A DNA stretch of 64,000 nt from positions 4,936,501 to 5,000,500 of the forward strand of contig NZ_CP046907.1 of assembly GCF_014083985.1 (NCBI RefSeq), written 5' to 3'. Below are positions 39,075-48,152 of the stretch, one piece after another; position 1 is the stretch's first letter, and the number at the start of each line of letters is the position of its first letter. Source of the stretch: Streptomyces sp. SCUT-3 (GTDB lineage: Bacteria > Actinomycetota > Actinomycetes > Streptomycetales > Streptomycetaceae). The notes under the pieces are model-generated. The model searched no databases, was not told the origin of the DNA, and saw only the letters and a list, made by a program, of their open reading frames with translations. The position numbers and the translations under genes are program-made.

Positions 39075-40064
39075 GTGCTCGTCGACACCTACGGCCGCGT
39101 CGCCACGGACCTGAGGGTCTCGCTGACCGACCGGTGCAATCTGCGGTGCACCTACTGCATGCCCGAGGAGGGCCTGCAGTGGCTGGCCAAGCCCGAATTG
39201 CTCACCGACGAGGAGGTCGGCCGCCTGGTCCGGATCGCGGTCGCCGACCTGGGAGTGCGCGAGGTGCGGTTCACCGGCGGCGAACCGCTGCTGCGCCCCG
39301 GCCTGGCCGGCATCGTCGCCGCCTGCGCCGCCCTGGAGCCGCGCCCGAGGATCTCGCTCACCACCAACGGCATCGGGCTGGCCCGGACCGCCGACGCCCT
39401 GCGCGACGCCGGCCTGGACCGGGTCAACGTCTCCCTCGACACCCTGCGCCCCGACGTCTTCCACACCCTGACCCGGCGCAGGCGCCACCACGACGTCCTC
39501 GCCGGCCTCGAGGCGGCCCGCGCCGCCGGGCTCGCCCCGGTCAAGGTCAACGCCGTCCTGATGCGCGGCGTCAACGACGACGAGGCCCCCGACCTGCTCG
39601 CCTGGGCCCTGGACAACGACTACGAGCTGCGCTTCATCGAGCAGATGCCGCTGGACGCCCAGCACGGCTGGCAGCGCAGCGACATGGTCACCGCCGACGA
39701 GATCCTGCGCAGCCTGGCCACCCGCTTCTCCCTCACCCCCGAGAAGGAGGACGAGCGCGGATCGGCCCCGGCCGAGCGCTGGCTCGTCGACGGCGGCCCG
39801 GCCCGGGTGGGCGTCATCGCCAGCGTCACCCGCCCGTTCTGCCGGGCCTGCGACCGCACCCGGCTCACCGCCGACGGCCAGGTCCGCACCTGCCTGTTCG
39901 CCCGCGAGGAGTCCGACCTGCGCGGCGCGCTGCGCTCGGGCGCACCGGACGAGGAGATCGCCCGGCTGTGGCGGGCCGCGATGTGGGGCAAGAAGGCCGG
40001 CTCCGGCCTGGACGACCCCTCCTTCCTCCAGCCGGACCGCCCGATGTCCGCCATCGGCGGCTGA
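39075..40064 (+). CDS. moaA: GTP 3',8-cyclase MoaA (molybdenum cofactor)
   Basis: Radical-SAM enzyme converting GTP to 3',8-cyclo-GTP, the first step of molybdopterin synthesis. 329 residues. N-terminal cluster SLTDRCNLRCTYCMPEEGL (CxxxCxxC), RFTGGEPLLRPGL, and the C-terminal cluster RPFCRACDRTRLTADGQVRTCLF (CxxC...C). It ends in the conserved Gly-Gly tail SAIGG. GTG 39075 follows GGAGGAGG. It stands 135 bases after actP, with no other mo genes in the window. Confidence 0.96.
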   Translation: MLVDTYGRVATDLRVSLTDRCNLRCTYCMPEEGLQWLAKPELLTDEEVGRLVRIAVADLGVREVRFTGGEPLLRPGLAGIVAACAALEPRPRISLTTNGIGLARTADALRDAGLDRVNVSLDTLRPDVFHTLTRRRRHHDVLAGLEAARAAGLAPVKVNAVLMRGVNDDEAPDLLAWALDNDYELRFIEQMPLDAQHGWQRSDMVTADEILRSLATRFSLTPEKEDERGSAPAERWLVDGGPARVGVIASVTRPFCRACDRTRLTADGQVRTCLFAREESDLRGALRSGAPDEEIARLWRAAMWGKKAGSGLDDPSFLQPDRPMSAIGG

Positions 40065-40156
40065 CCCGCGCCCGCCGCGGGTACGCGCACCGGCACGGGC
40101 GGATCCCGCCCTCCCGCCACTGCGGGGCCGGACGAGGACGAGCGAGGAGGACGGCG

Positions 40157-40504
40157 GTGGAACGCGGACTGCACATGACCGGCGTGCGGATCACCACGGG
40201 ACGGCTGTGGCGCCGGCTGCTGACGCGCGCCGGCCAGGTGCTGCTCCGGAACGGGCGGCTCGTGCTGCTCACCAGCCGGGGCGTGGAGATCGACGGAGCC
40301 CCCGTGCACCGGGTGCGCGTGCGGGAGTCGCTGCGGGCCGGGCGCCGGTGCGTCCGGTTCGTCCTCAACGGCTCGCGGTACGTCGTGGACCTCGGGCGCG
40401 GGCCGGGCCCGTCCGCCGCGCCGGGCCCGCGCGGCGGCGCCCCCGCCCTCTCCGTCACGGACCTCGTCGCCGCCGTGCGCACGGCCGGGGCCGCAGTGCG
40501 GTGA
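40157..40504 (+). CDS. Hypothetical small basic protein
   Basis: 115 residues from GTG 40157, with GAGGAGG seven bases upstream. RLLTRAGQVLLRNGRLVLLTSRGVEIDGAPVHRVRV and CVRFVLNGSRYVVDLG suggest a short beta-rich domain (possibly SH3-like) with a Pro/Gly-rich tail. ATG 40175 is a second possible start. No family recognised. Its coding bias is normal for the region. Confidence 0.6.
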   Translation: MERGLHMTGVRITTGRLWRRLLTRAGQVLLRNGRLVLLTSRGVEIDGAPVHRVRVRESLRAGRRCVRFVLNGSRYVVDLGRGPGPSAAPGPRGGAPALSVTDLVAAVRTAGAAVR

Positions 40505-40514
40505 CCGCCCGCCT

Positions 40515-40566
40515 GCCGGGGGACCGCCTGCCGGGGGACCGCCCGCCGGGGGACCGCCCGCCGGGG
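40515..40566. repeat. 15-bp tandem repeat
   Basis: GCCGGGGGACCGCC(C/T) repeats with period 15 from 40515; the unit starts at 40515, 40530, 40545 and 40560. It lies between the convergent genes ending at 40504 and 40577. Confidence 0.8.
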
Positions 40567-40576
40567 GCGGAGGGGG

Positions 40577-40795
40577 TCAGCCGCCCCACTCCTCCAGGCG
40601 CACCACGTCCCGCAGGAAGCCGCGCACGCCCAGGAACTTCGACAGGTACTCGCGGTGGTCCTCGCAGGCCAGCCACGTCTTGCGCCGCTCCGGCGTGTGC
40701 AGCTTGGGGTTGTTCCAGGCGAGCACCCACTCCGCCTCGGCGCTGCAGCCCTTCGCCGAGCAGACGGGAACGTCGGGATCGGGGGGGATCAGCAT
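40577..40795 (-). CDS. Small conserved Cys/His protein
   Basis: 72 residues from ATG 40795 (MLIPPDPDVPVCSAKGCSAEAEW), with AGGTGA eight bases upstream; GTG 40807 is the other option. Pattern C-x4-C, then AEWVLAWNNPKLHTPERRKTWLACEDHREYLSKFL with Cys and His, looks like a small zinc-binding fold conserved in actinomycetes. No assigned function. It is often annotated loosely; I would not trust an enzyme name. Confidence 0.8.
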   Translation of the reverse strand: MLIPPDPDVPVCSAKGCSAEAEWVLAWNNPKLHTPERRKTWLACEDHREYLSKFLGVRGFLRDVVRLEEWGG

Positions 40796-41011
40796 GGGGT
40801 CGTTCACCTGACAAGCGTGGGATCGACTGGCCGGGGCACGCACGGCCCGGACGGGAAAAGGGCGACGCCGGGCAGCCACGGGGGGAGCCGCCCGGCGTCG
40901 GTCCGTCGCTCCGACGGGGGATGCGGAGCGCCTACGAAGTATGGCACGGGCGCGGGGCGGTCCGTCAGCCGATCGGCGCGATTCATCTGAGCTTTTCTTG
41001 AGCTTGGCGTG

Positions 41012-41341
41012 TCACTGCTGCTCAGGAGGGCGCCGGCCCTCCTCGAGCATGGGCCTACTGGGCGTTTCGATGAAGGCCGAGGGCAGCGAAGGGGCGTTCT
41101 CCCGGCCCGCATTGGCGATCACCACCGAGACGTAGGGCAGGACCAGACCCAGGGCGAGCGCCACCACCGACAGTGGCCGCCACACGTTCCACAGCGTTGC
41201 CGCCGCGATGAAGGACAGGGTGCGCACCCCCATCGAGATGATGTAGCGGCGCTGCCGCCGGCGCACGTCCTCGGCGAGCCCGCTCCTGGCCCCCGTGATC
41301 CGGAAGACCTGCTGGGACTTGCCGCGATGCTTGAGGATCAC
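41012..41341 (-). CDS. DUF3099 membrane protein
   Basis: About 109 residues. QVFRITGARSGLAEDVRRRQRRYIISMGVRTLSF is the DUF3099 core, followed by two membrane segments (TLSFIAAATLWNVW, PLSVVALALGLVLPYVSVVIANAG) and a polar tail. GTG 41341 used; the family usually starts close to this point. Divergent from the GlsB-like gene. Function unknown. Confidence 0.85.
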   Translation of the reverse strand: MILKHRGKSQQVFRITGARSGLAEDVRRRQRRYIISMGVRTLSFIAAATLWNVWRPLSVVALALGLVLPYVSVVIANAGRENAPSLPSAFIETPSRPMLEEGRRPPEQQ

Positions 41342-41544
41342 CGTCCACCGCCCGATCGAACCGCCGGGGGACTCCCTGCCCCGGCACCCCTTCAACGGTA
41401 CGCCGCCCGGAGCAGCGCAACGAGAGCGGGTCCGCGACCCGGCGGGCACGCGGCGTGACCGAGGACGTCACCCGTACGGCCCTGCGGGCATGCCCCGGCC
41501 CCCGGCGGGCCCGAAACTGGCCCCACGACACGGAGGAGACTCGC

Positions 41545-41826
41545 ATGAGCTGGATCTGGGCAATCATCGTCGGTCTGATCCTCGGTGTGATCGCCAGGGC
41601 GATCCTGCCGGGCCGCCAGAACATCCCCATCTGGCTGACCGCGCTGCTCGGCCTCATCGGCAGCCTCCTGGGCAACGCCCTGGCCAACGCGATCGGAGTG
41701 GGGGAGACCAAGGGCATCGACTGGATCCGCCACTTCTTCCAGCTGGCCGGGGCCATCGTGATCGTCGCGCTCGGGGCGCCGCTGTACGCGAAGGCGAAGA
41801 GCCACCCCCGCGGCACCCACCGATAG
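41545..41826 (+). CDS. GlsB/YeaQ/YmgE family stress-response membrane protein
   Basis: 93 residues, ATG 41545 with GGAGGAG upstream. Three spans: WIWAIIVGLILGVIARAIL, IWLTALLGLIGSLLGNALANAIG and FFQLAGAIVIVALGAPLY, with the Gly-rich transglycosylase-associated protein pattern. Small general-stress membrane proteins; role unclear. Confidence 0.9.
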   Translation: MSWIWAIIVGLILGVIARAILPGRQNIPIWLTALLGLIGSLLGNALANAIGVGETKGIDWIRHFFQLAGAIVIVALGAPLYAKAKSHPRGTHR

Positions 41827-41930
41827 CGGCCGGAGCGGGCCGCGGCCCCGCCAACCTTGTCCCGCCCTGCCCGCCCGGCCCCGCCCTGCCCCGCCCGACC
41901 GGGCGCCCGACAGGGCGGGGCCGGCCGGGC

Positions 41931-42509
41931 TCAGGGCGTGTCCGGCAGCACCCGCAGGAACTCCGGCGGCACCCGGTCGGTCAGCCACACCCCGTTGGCG
42001 CTGACCCGGAAGGCGTGGCCGGCGCGTGCCGCCGCGGCCGCGTCGACCGCCAGCACCACCGGACGCCCGTGCCGCGCCCCCACGCGCCGTGCCGTGGCCG
42101 CGTCCGCCGACAGGTGCACGTCCTGCCGGGACATCGGCCTCAGCCCCTCCCGCAGGACCAGCGGCAGGGCGCGCGAGGCCGTGCCGTGGTGGAGCACCGC
42201 GGGCGGCTCCACGGCGGGCAGGCCCAGGTCGACGTCCACCGAATGCCCCTGGCCGGCCCGGATCCGGCGGCCGTCCGCGGAGAGGGCGAAGCGCTTCTTG
42301 TCGCTGGTCGCCACCACGTGCTCCAGTTCGGCCCGGGTGAAGGGGCGCCCCGCCGCCGCGCAGGCGCGGATCAGGACGTCCACCTCCACCCAGCCCTCCC
42401 GGTCCAGGACGACCCCGGCCGCGGCCGGATCGTGCCGCAGCACCAGGGCGAGGAACTTCGAGATCCGCACCGCCCGCTTCGCGTCCGCTCCCGCACCCCC
42501 CGACGGCAT
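41931..42509 (-). CDS. kptA: RNA 2'-phosphotransferase (Tpt1/KptA)
   Basis: 192 residues. Removes an internal RNA 2'-phosphate by ADP-ribosylation using NAD+. Family residues: FLALVLRHDPAAAGV (RH), RRIRAGQGHSVDV (R..QGHS), LHHGTASRALPLVL (HGT) and DVHLSADAATARRVGARHG (R in the second half). The first Arg, His and two further Arg of the catalytic set are visible. ATG 42509 starts three bases after the pmbA stop, so it is in the tldD-pmbA operon. Confidence 0.92.
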   Translation of the reverse strand: MPSGGAGADAKRAVRISKFLALVLRHDPAAAGVVLDREGWVEVDVLIRACAAAGRPFTRAELEHVVATSDKKRFALSADGRRIRAGQGHSVDVDLGLPAVEPPAVLHHGTASRALPLVLREGLRPMSRQDVHLSADAATARRVGARHGRPVVLAVDAAAAARAGHAFRVSANGVWLTDRVPPEFLRVLPDTP

Positions 42510-42512
42510 CCG

Positions 42513-43964
42513 CTACACCCCCCGGCTGACCGAGCTCATGTTGAAGTCCGGCACCCGCAGCGGCGGCATCGCGGCCCGGGTGAACCAGTCGCCCCACTCG
42601 CGCGGCAGGGTGCGCACGGTGGCCCCCGCCTCGGTGGCCCGGCCCAGCAGGTCCACCGGCGACTCGTTGAACCGGAAGTTGTTCACCGCGCCCGTCACCT
42701 CGCCGTTCTCCACCAGGTAGACGCCGTCCCGGGTGAGCCCGGTCAGCAGCAGGGTCGCGGGGTCGACCTCGCGGATGTACCACAGGCAGGTCAGCAGCAG
42801 CCCGCGGTCGGTGCGGGCCGCCATCTCCTCCAGCGACTGCTCCCCGCCCCCCTCCAGCACCAGGTTGTCCACCTGCGGGGCGAGCGGCAGGCCCGTCAGG
42901 GCGGCGGTGTGCCGGGTGGTGGACAGGTTCGCCAGCACGCCCTCGCGGATCCAGTCGGTCCGGCCCAGCTCCAGCCCGTTGTCGAACACCGACGCGTCAC
43001 TGCCCGAGGAGTGGGCGATCACGAACGGCGCCGACTCGATGCCCGGCTCGGCCGGGTCGCTGCGCAGCGTCAGCGGCAGCCGCGCCAGCCGCTCGCCGAC
43101 CCGGGTGCCCCCGCCGGGCCGGCTGAAGACGCTGCGGCCCTCGGCGGCGTCCCGCCCCCCGGCGGACCACATCTGGTAGACCAGCAGGTCGGCCACGGCC
43201 GACGGCGGCAGCAGCGTCTCGTACCGCCCGGCGGGCAGTTCCACCGTGCGCCGCGCCCACTCCAGCCTGCGCGCCAGGTCCTCGTCCGTCGCCAGCGGGT
43301 CCACGTCGCGGAAGTCCGAGGTGGCCTGCCCGGCCCAGGCGGAGCGCGTGCGGTCGGGCGACTTGGCGTTCAGCTCCAGCGTTCCCGTCGGCTGGTCGTG
43401 CCGCAGCCGCAGGCCCGAGGAGGTGCCCAGGTAGGTGGAGGTCATGAGGTGGTGCGCGAAGCCGTACAGCTCCCGGCCGCCGGAGCGGGCGCGGGCGAAC
43501 GCCTCGCCCAGGGCCGGGGCGAAGGCCGCGAAGACCTCCCCGGAGGTCTCGGCCGGCGGCTCGGCGAAGTCGGGGGAGGACGGCCGGGAGGGCGGCAGCG
43601 GCTGCGCGTCCTCGGCCGGGCCCGCCTCGCGGGCGGCCGCCTCCGCCGCCCGCACCAGCGGCTCCAGCTCGTCGGCGGTCACCGCGGAGCGGGACACCAC
43701 CCCGGAGGCGGTGCCCTGCGTCCCGTCGACGGTGGCGATCACGGTGAGCGTGCGGCCGCGGGTGACGCCGTTGGTGGTCAGGGCGTTGCCCGCCCAGCGC
43801 AGGTTCGCCGACGACTCCTCGTCGGCGATCACCACGCAGCCGTCCGCGCGGGACAGCTCCAGCGCCCGCTCGATGATCTCCGACGGGGAGACCGGACGCG
43901 CCGTGCCCGCGGCGCCCGCCGTCCGCGCCGTGCCCGTGGCGCCGTTGCCCGTGCTGCTGTTCAT
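42513..43964 (-). CDS. TldE/PmbA family metallopeptidase subunit
   Basis: 483 residues, the non-catalytic partner of TldD in the heterodimeric protease that processes modified peptides. Seen: NLRWAGNALTTNGVTRGRTLTVIA near the N-terminus, and VENGEVTGAVNNFRFNESPVDLLG near the C-terminus. It lacks the HExxxH metal motif, as expected for the E subunit. ATG 43964 overlaps the tldD stop (ATGA) and follows AGGAGG. kptA is next. Confidence 0.92.
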   Translation of the reverse strand: MNSSTGNGATGTARTAGAAGTARPVSPSEIIERALELSRADGCVVIADEESSANLRWAGNALTTNGVTRGRTLTVIATVDGTQGTASGVVSRSAVTADELEPLVRAAEAAAREAGPAEDAQPLPPSRPSSPDFAEPPAETSGEVFAAFAPALGEAFARARSGGRELYGFAHHLMTSTYLGTSSGLRLRHDQPTGTLELNAKSPDRTRSAWAGQATSDFRDVDPLATDEDLARRLEWARRTVELPAGRYETLLPPSAVADLLVYQMWSAGGRDAAEGRSVFSRPGGGTRVGERLARLPLTLRSDPAEPGIESAPFVIAHSSGSDASVFDNGLELGRTDWIREGVLANLSTTRHTAALTGLPLAPQVDNLVLEGGGEQSLEEMAARTDRGLLLTCLWYIREVDPATLLLTGLTRDGVYLVENGEVTGAVNNFRFNESPVDLLGRATEAGATVRTLPREWGDWFTRAAMPPLRVPDFNMSSVSRGV

Positions 43965-45484
43965 CGGCCTGCCTCCTGAGCGGTGTTGAGGATGGTGACG
44001 TCGCGGAACAGCGCGGACGGGCAGCCGTGCGAGACGGCCGCGACCTGCCCCGGCTGGGCCTTCCCGCAGTTGAACGCACCGCCCAGCACGTACGTCTGCG
44101 GGCCGCCGACGGCCTCCATCGAGCCCCAGAAGTCGGTGGTCGTCGCCTGGTAGGCGGCGTCCCTGACCTGACCGGCCAGTTCGCCGTTCTCGATGAGGAA
44201 CGCCCGCTGCTGGGTGAACTGGAAGTTGTAGCGCTGCATGTCGATCGACCACGACTTGTCGCCGACCAGGTACAGCCCCCGCTCCACGCCGGAGATCAGC
44301 TCCTCGGTCGAGGGCCCGTCCGGCGCGGGCCTCAGCGAGACGTTGGCCATCCGCTGCACCGGCACGTGTGCGGGGGAGTCGGCGTACGCGCAGCCGTTGG
44401 AACGCTCGAAACCGGCCAGCCGGGCGATCCGGCGGTCCAACTGGTAGCCGGTGAGCACGCCGCCGGTGACCAGGTCCCACTCCTGCGCGGCCACGCCCTC
44501 GTCGTCGTAGCCGACGGTCGCCAGACCGTGCTCGGCCGTGCGGTCGCCCGTGACGTTCATCAGCTCCGAGCCGTAGCGCAGCGTGCCCAGCCGGTCGAAC
44601 GTGGCGAACGAGGTGCCCGCGTACGCCGCCTCGTAGCCCAGGGCCCGGTCCAGCTCGGTGGCGTGCCCCACCGACTCGTGGATCGTCAGCCACAGGTTGG
44701 ACGGGTCGACCACCAGGTCGTAGCGGCCCGGCTCGACCGACGGCGCCCGCAGCTTCTCCGCCAGCAGGCCGGGGATGCGCTCCAGCTCGCCGTCCCAGTC
44801 CCAGCCCGTGCCCGTCAGGTACTCCCAGCCGCGGCCCGCCGGAGGGGCGAGGGTGCGCATGGTCTCGAACGCGCCGGAGACCGCGTCCACCGCCACCGCG
44901 GTCAGCTCCGGGTGCAGCCGCACCCGCTGCTGGACGGTCGTCGTGCCGGCGGTGTCGGCGTAGAACTTGTTCTCCTTGACGGTCAGCAGCGAGGCGTCGA
45001 CGTGGGAGACGCCCTCGGCGCGCAGCAGCCGCGAGCTCCACTCGGCCAGCAGCGCCGGCTTGTCCGCGTCCGGCACCGCGAACGGGTCGACCTCGTAGGA
45101 GGAGACCCAGCGGGCGTCGGCGTGCACCGGCTCGTCCGCCAGCTCCACCCGCTCGTCCGACCCGGCCGCCGCGATCACCTGCGCCGACAGCCGCGCCATG
45201 GCCACCGCCTGCTCGGCGACCCGCGCGGCGGCCTCCGCCGTCAGGTCCACGCCCGAGGCGAACCCCCACGCCCCGCCGTGCACGACGCGCACGGCGAAAC
45301 CGGTGTCGGTGGTGTCCGAGGAGCCGGACGGGCGCGCGTCCCGCAGCCGCCACGCGGCGTTGCGCACCCGCTCGAAGCGGAAGTCCGCGTGATCGGCCCC
45401 CAGCTCCCGGGCCCGGGTGAGCGCTGCGTCCGCCAGGCGCCGCAACGGCAACGTCAGGAACGTCTCGTCGATCTGATGGGGCAC
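43961..45484 (-). CDS. tldD: TldD family metalloprotease
   Basis: 507 residues. The catalytic motif is LTIHESVGHATELDRALGYE (HExxxH), preceded by VVDPSNLW; the C-terminal domain has QRYNFQFTQQRAFLIENGELAG and GAFNCGKAQPGQVAAVSHGCP with Cys as later metal ligand. It pairs with the PmbA-like subunit encoded next. GTG 45484 follows GGGAGG; the longer frame is Pro/Arg-rich and rejected. No RiPP precursor is visible nearby, so the substrate is unknown. Confidence 0.93.
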   Translation of the reverse strand: MPHQIDETFLTLPLRRLADAALTRARELGADHADFRFERVRNAAWRLRDARPSGSSDTTDTGFAVRVVHGGAWGFASGVDLTAEAAARVAEQAVAMARLSAQVIAAAGSDERVELADEPVHADARWVSSYEVDPFAVPDADKPALLAEWSSRLLRAEGVSHVDASLLTVKENKFYADTAGTTTVQQRVRLHPELTAVAVDAVSGAFETMRTLAPPAGRGWEYLTGTGWDWDGELERIPGLLAEKLRAPSVEPGRYDLVVDPSNLWLTIHESVGHATELDRALGYEAAYAGTSFATFDRLGTLRYGSELMNVTGDRTAEHGLATVGYDDEGVAAQEWDLVTGGVLTGYQLDRRIARLAGFERSNGCAYADSPAHVPVQRMANVSLRPAPDGPSTEELISGVERGLYLVGDKSWSIDMQRYNFQFTQQRAFLIENGELAGQVRDAAYQATTTDFWGSMEAVGGPQTYVLGGAFNCGKAQPGQVAAVSHGCPSALFRDVTILNTAQEAGR

Positions 45485-45653
45485 GGCATCCTCCCGTGGG
45501 TCGCGGCCGTCCGACCCGATCATGCCGCACCCGTCCCGGCCGCCGCCGCAGGAGGCGGCGGGCAGGGAGCGGGCGGGAGCGGGCAGGGAGCGGGCGGGAG
45601 GCGGACGGACTGGGGGCGGTCCGGGTCCGCAGGAGAAACCGGCCACTCGGCGG

Positions 45654-45659
45654 TAGCTT
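45654..45659 (+). promoter_or_regulatory. -10 element for a probably leaderless phosphatase transcript
   Basis: TAGCTT is followed by seven bases and ATG 45667, with no ribosome site between. Same geometry as at 23504. Confidence 0.48.
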
Positions 45660-45666
45660 TTCAGAC

Positions 45667-46821
45667 ATGGCATCTGGCGACCCCGGCGAGCGCTCCCGCG
45701 CCGTACGCCTGTGGCGCCACCCGCGGTCGATCACGGCCATGATGCTCGCGTTCCCGCTCGGCCTCCTGGCGATAGAGGAGTTCACCACACCGGACATCCG
45801 TCTCGGCCCCCTCATGGCTGCCGGGCCCGCCCTGGCCGCCGTCTTCTGCAGCCCGATGGGCGTGCTGGTCGTCCTCGCGGTGACCCTGCTCTGCGTGGCC
45901 GGGGCGGCACAGGCGAACCTGCAGCTGTACGAGGCGAACTTCGTCGTCCAGATGGTGACCACCGTGCTGATCGGCGCGGCCGCGATGTGGGCCGCCGGCG
46001 TGCGCCGGCGCAGGGAGAAGGAACTGGCCCAGGCGCGCTGGGTGGCCGAGGTGACGCAGAAGGTCCTGCTGCGGCCGCTGCCCCGCAGGCTGGGCTCCCT
46101 GGAGATCGCCTCCCTGTACCTGGCGGCCGACGACGAGGCGGCCATCGGCGGCGACCTGTACGCGGCCGCCCGCGTCGACGGCACCGTGCGGCTGATGGTC
46201 GGCGACGTCCAGGGCAAGGGAATGGACGCGGTCGAGGCGGTGAGCTACCTCCTCGGCGCCTTCCGGCAGGCGGCCCGGTCCTGCGTGGCCCTGCCGGTGC
46301 TGGTCCCCTACCTCGAATGCAGCTTCCGCGCGGACGTGGAGGAGGCGGCCGAGGCCGAGCGCCGCATCTCCGGCGGCAAGGGGACGGAACGGCGCATGCA
46401 GGAGGGCTTCGTCACCGCCCTCGTGGTGGACGTGCCCGAGGACGGCGGCCCGATCCGCCTGGTCAACCGCGGGCACCCGCCCCCGCTGCTCCTGCGGCAC
46501 GGCAAGGTCCTCCCGCTCGACCGGGAGGTCCCCGACCTCCCGCTGGGGCTGGGCGACCTGGACGGAACCCTCGGGGGCGCCCCGACGGACGTCGACACGG
46601 TCGACTTCGAACCCGGCGACACCCTGCTCCTGTACACCGACGGCGTCAGCGAGGCCCGCGACGAGCACGGCGTCTTCTACCCCCTCGCCGACCGCCTCGC
46701 CGACTGGACCGGGTACGCCCCGGACGACCTGCTGGAGGCCGTCCGGGGAGACCTGCTGCACCACGCCCGCTCCCGCCTCGGCGACGACGTCGCCCTCGTC
46801 GCCGTCCGCCGCACGGCCTGA
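45667..46821 (+). CDS. Membrane-anchored SpoIIE/PP2C-type serine phosphatase
   Basis: 384 residues. N-terminal membrane region with about three spans (ITAMMLAFPLGLLAIEE, LMAAGPALAAVFCSPMGVLVVLAVTLLCVAG, FVVQMVTTVLIGAAAMWAAG), then a PP2C domain: AIGGDLYAAARVDGTVRLMVGDVQGKGMDAVEA, RLVNRGHPPPLLL, LLYTDGVSEARDEHG and LGDDVALVAV, with the metal Asp residues in place. Likely acts on an anti-sigma-antagonist pathway; the partner is unknown. No GAF or PAS sensor is present. Confidence 0.92.
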   Translation: MASGDPGERSRAVRLWRHPRSITAMMLAFPLGLLAIEEFTTPDIRLGPLMAAGPALAAVFCSPMGVLVVLAVTLLCVAGAAQANLQLYEANFVVQMVTTVLIGAAAMWAAGVRRRREKELAQARWVAEVTQKVLLRPLPRRLGSLEIASLYLAADDEAAIGGDLYAAARVDGTVRLMVGDVQGKGMDAVEAVSYLLGAFRQAARSCVALPVLVPYLECSFRADVEEAAEAERRISGGKGTERRMQEGFVTALVVDVPEDGGPIRLVNRGHPPPLLLRHGKVLPLDREVPDLPLGLGDLDGTLGGAPTDVDTVDFEPGDTLLLYTDGVSEARDEHGVFYPLADRLADWTGYAPDDLLEAVRGDLLHHARSRLGDDVALVAVRRTA

Positions 46822-46878
46822 GGCGCCCCGGGGAGGCCCGCGCCCCGACGGGCGGGGGCGGGCAGGCCCCGCGAGCCG

Positions 46879-47937
46879 TCAGACGGGAGGCCGGGGAACG
46901 AGGGCCTCCACCGGGCGGCGGGGCGCGCGCAGCAGGGCCCGGCCCTCCGGGGTGATGGTGTGCAGGACGTGCTGGGCCTTCCGGGAGCTGACGAGCAGCC
47001 CGGCGTCGCGCAGCACCGCCACGTGCTGGCTCACCGCCGACGCCGACACCCCGAGGTGCCGGGCGAGGTCCCCGGTCGAGCACCCGCCCCGGACGGCGTC
47101 CAGCAGCGCCGCGCGGGTACGGCCGATCAGCGGCCCGAGCCCGCCACCGGCCTCCCCGTCCCGGGCACCGCCCCGGGCACCGTCCCGGGCGCGCGGCGCG
47201 CCGCCGGGCGCGTCCTCCAGCCAGCCGGGACCGGGCCGCACGGGGTAGACCAGCACCGGCGACAGGGCGCCGTCCACGAACGTGACCGGCATGCGCCAGC
47301 AGAAGAAGGACGGCTGCAGCAGCAGCCCGCGCCCGTCGAGGTGGAGGTCCCGCTCCACCGGGTAGTCGGCCTCCAGCACCGGCGACCGCCAGCGGAACGC
47401 CGGCCCCAGGGACCGCAGCACCCCCTCCACGCCGCCTGCGAGGAACGCCTGGCCCCGGGCGGCCCGGTCGGCGTCGACGTGGGCCCGGATCCGCGACCAG
47501 ACCGGCGCGACCGCCTCCCGGTGGCAGACGCGGAACGCTTCGCCGAGCCGGTGCAGGGTCTCCGCCTCCCCGGCCGCCAGCGCCGACACCCACGGCGGCA
47601 GCCTGCGTTCGGTCGCCAGCACGGCCAGGTCGTGGCGCAACTGCCGGCGCGGGGTGGAGGCGATCGCGTCGATCGCGGCCTCCAGGCCCGGGCCGCCGGG
47701 CAGCACCGGGGTGAGGAAGTCCGGGAAGTACCCGTACGCCGGCAGCAGCGGGGCCAGCATCCGGCTGCCCGCCGACGACAGCCGCGGCCCGGTGAGCCGC
47801 CGCCACTGGCCGAAAACCGTCGCGGCCTCGCGTTTGCGCAGCAACTGGAAGCCGTTCACGGTCTCCCACAGCGGGTCCGCGGTCGTGGCGATCCGCACCC
47901 GCACCAGATCCTGGGCAGTGAAGTGCACGCGCAGCAT
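46879..47937 (-). CDS. ArsR-type winged-helix regulator with large N-terminal domain
   Basis: 352 residues from ATG 47937 (MLRVHFTAQDLVRVRIA), ribosome site GGGGAGA. The C-terminal 80 residues are an ArsR-like winged helix: ARHLGVSASAVSQHVAVLRDAGLLVSSRKAQHVLHTITPEGRAL. The N-terminal 240 residues form a family-specific domain (DPLWETVNGFQLLRKREA, DFLTPVLPGGPGLEAAIDAI). Ligand and targets unknown. Convergent with the phosphatase gene. Confidence 0.88.
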   Translation of the reverse strand: MLRVHFTAQDLVRVRIATTADPLWETVNGFQLLRKREAATVFGQWRRLTGPRLSSAGSRMLAPLLPAYGYFPDFLTPVLPGGPGLEAAIDAIASTPRRQLRHDLAVLATERRLPPWVSALAAGEAETLHRLGEAFRVCHREAVAPVWSRIRAHVDADRAARGQAFLAGGVEGVLRSLGPAFRWRSPVLEADYPVERDLHLDGRGLLLQPSFFCWRMPVTFVDGALSPVLVYPVRPGPGWLEDAPGGAPRARDGARGGARDGEAGGGLGPLIGRTRAALLDAVRGGCSTGDLARHLGVSASAVSQHVAVLRDAGLLVSSRKAQHVLHTITPEGRALLRAPRRPVEALVPRPPV

Positions 47938-48152
47938 GGTTCGTCTCCCCCGTCCCCCGACGCGCAGCAGCGCCCAGTGTGCCCACCGGGCGGACGGATC
48001 GCGCGCCTGTTTTCGGACGGTCTGCCGCGCTCGGCGGCCCGTGTCCGGGTTCATCTGCGCGTTTAAGGCAGAACTGCACTGCATGGCGGCGCGGACGCGT
48101 CCGGCCACATCCTGGCGTCCGGTCGGCACACCGACGGACCAGGGAGGGCACC

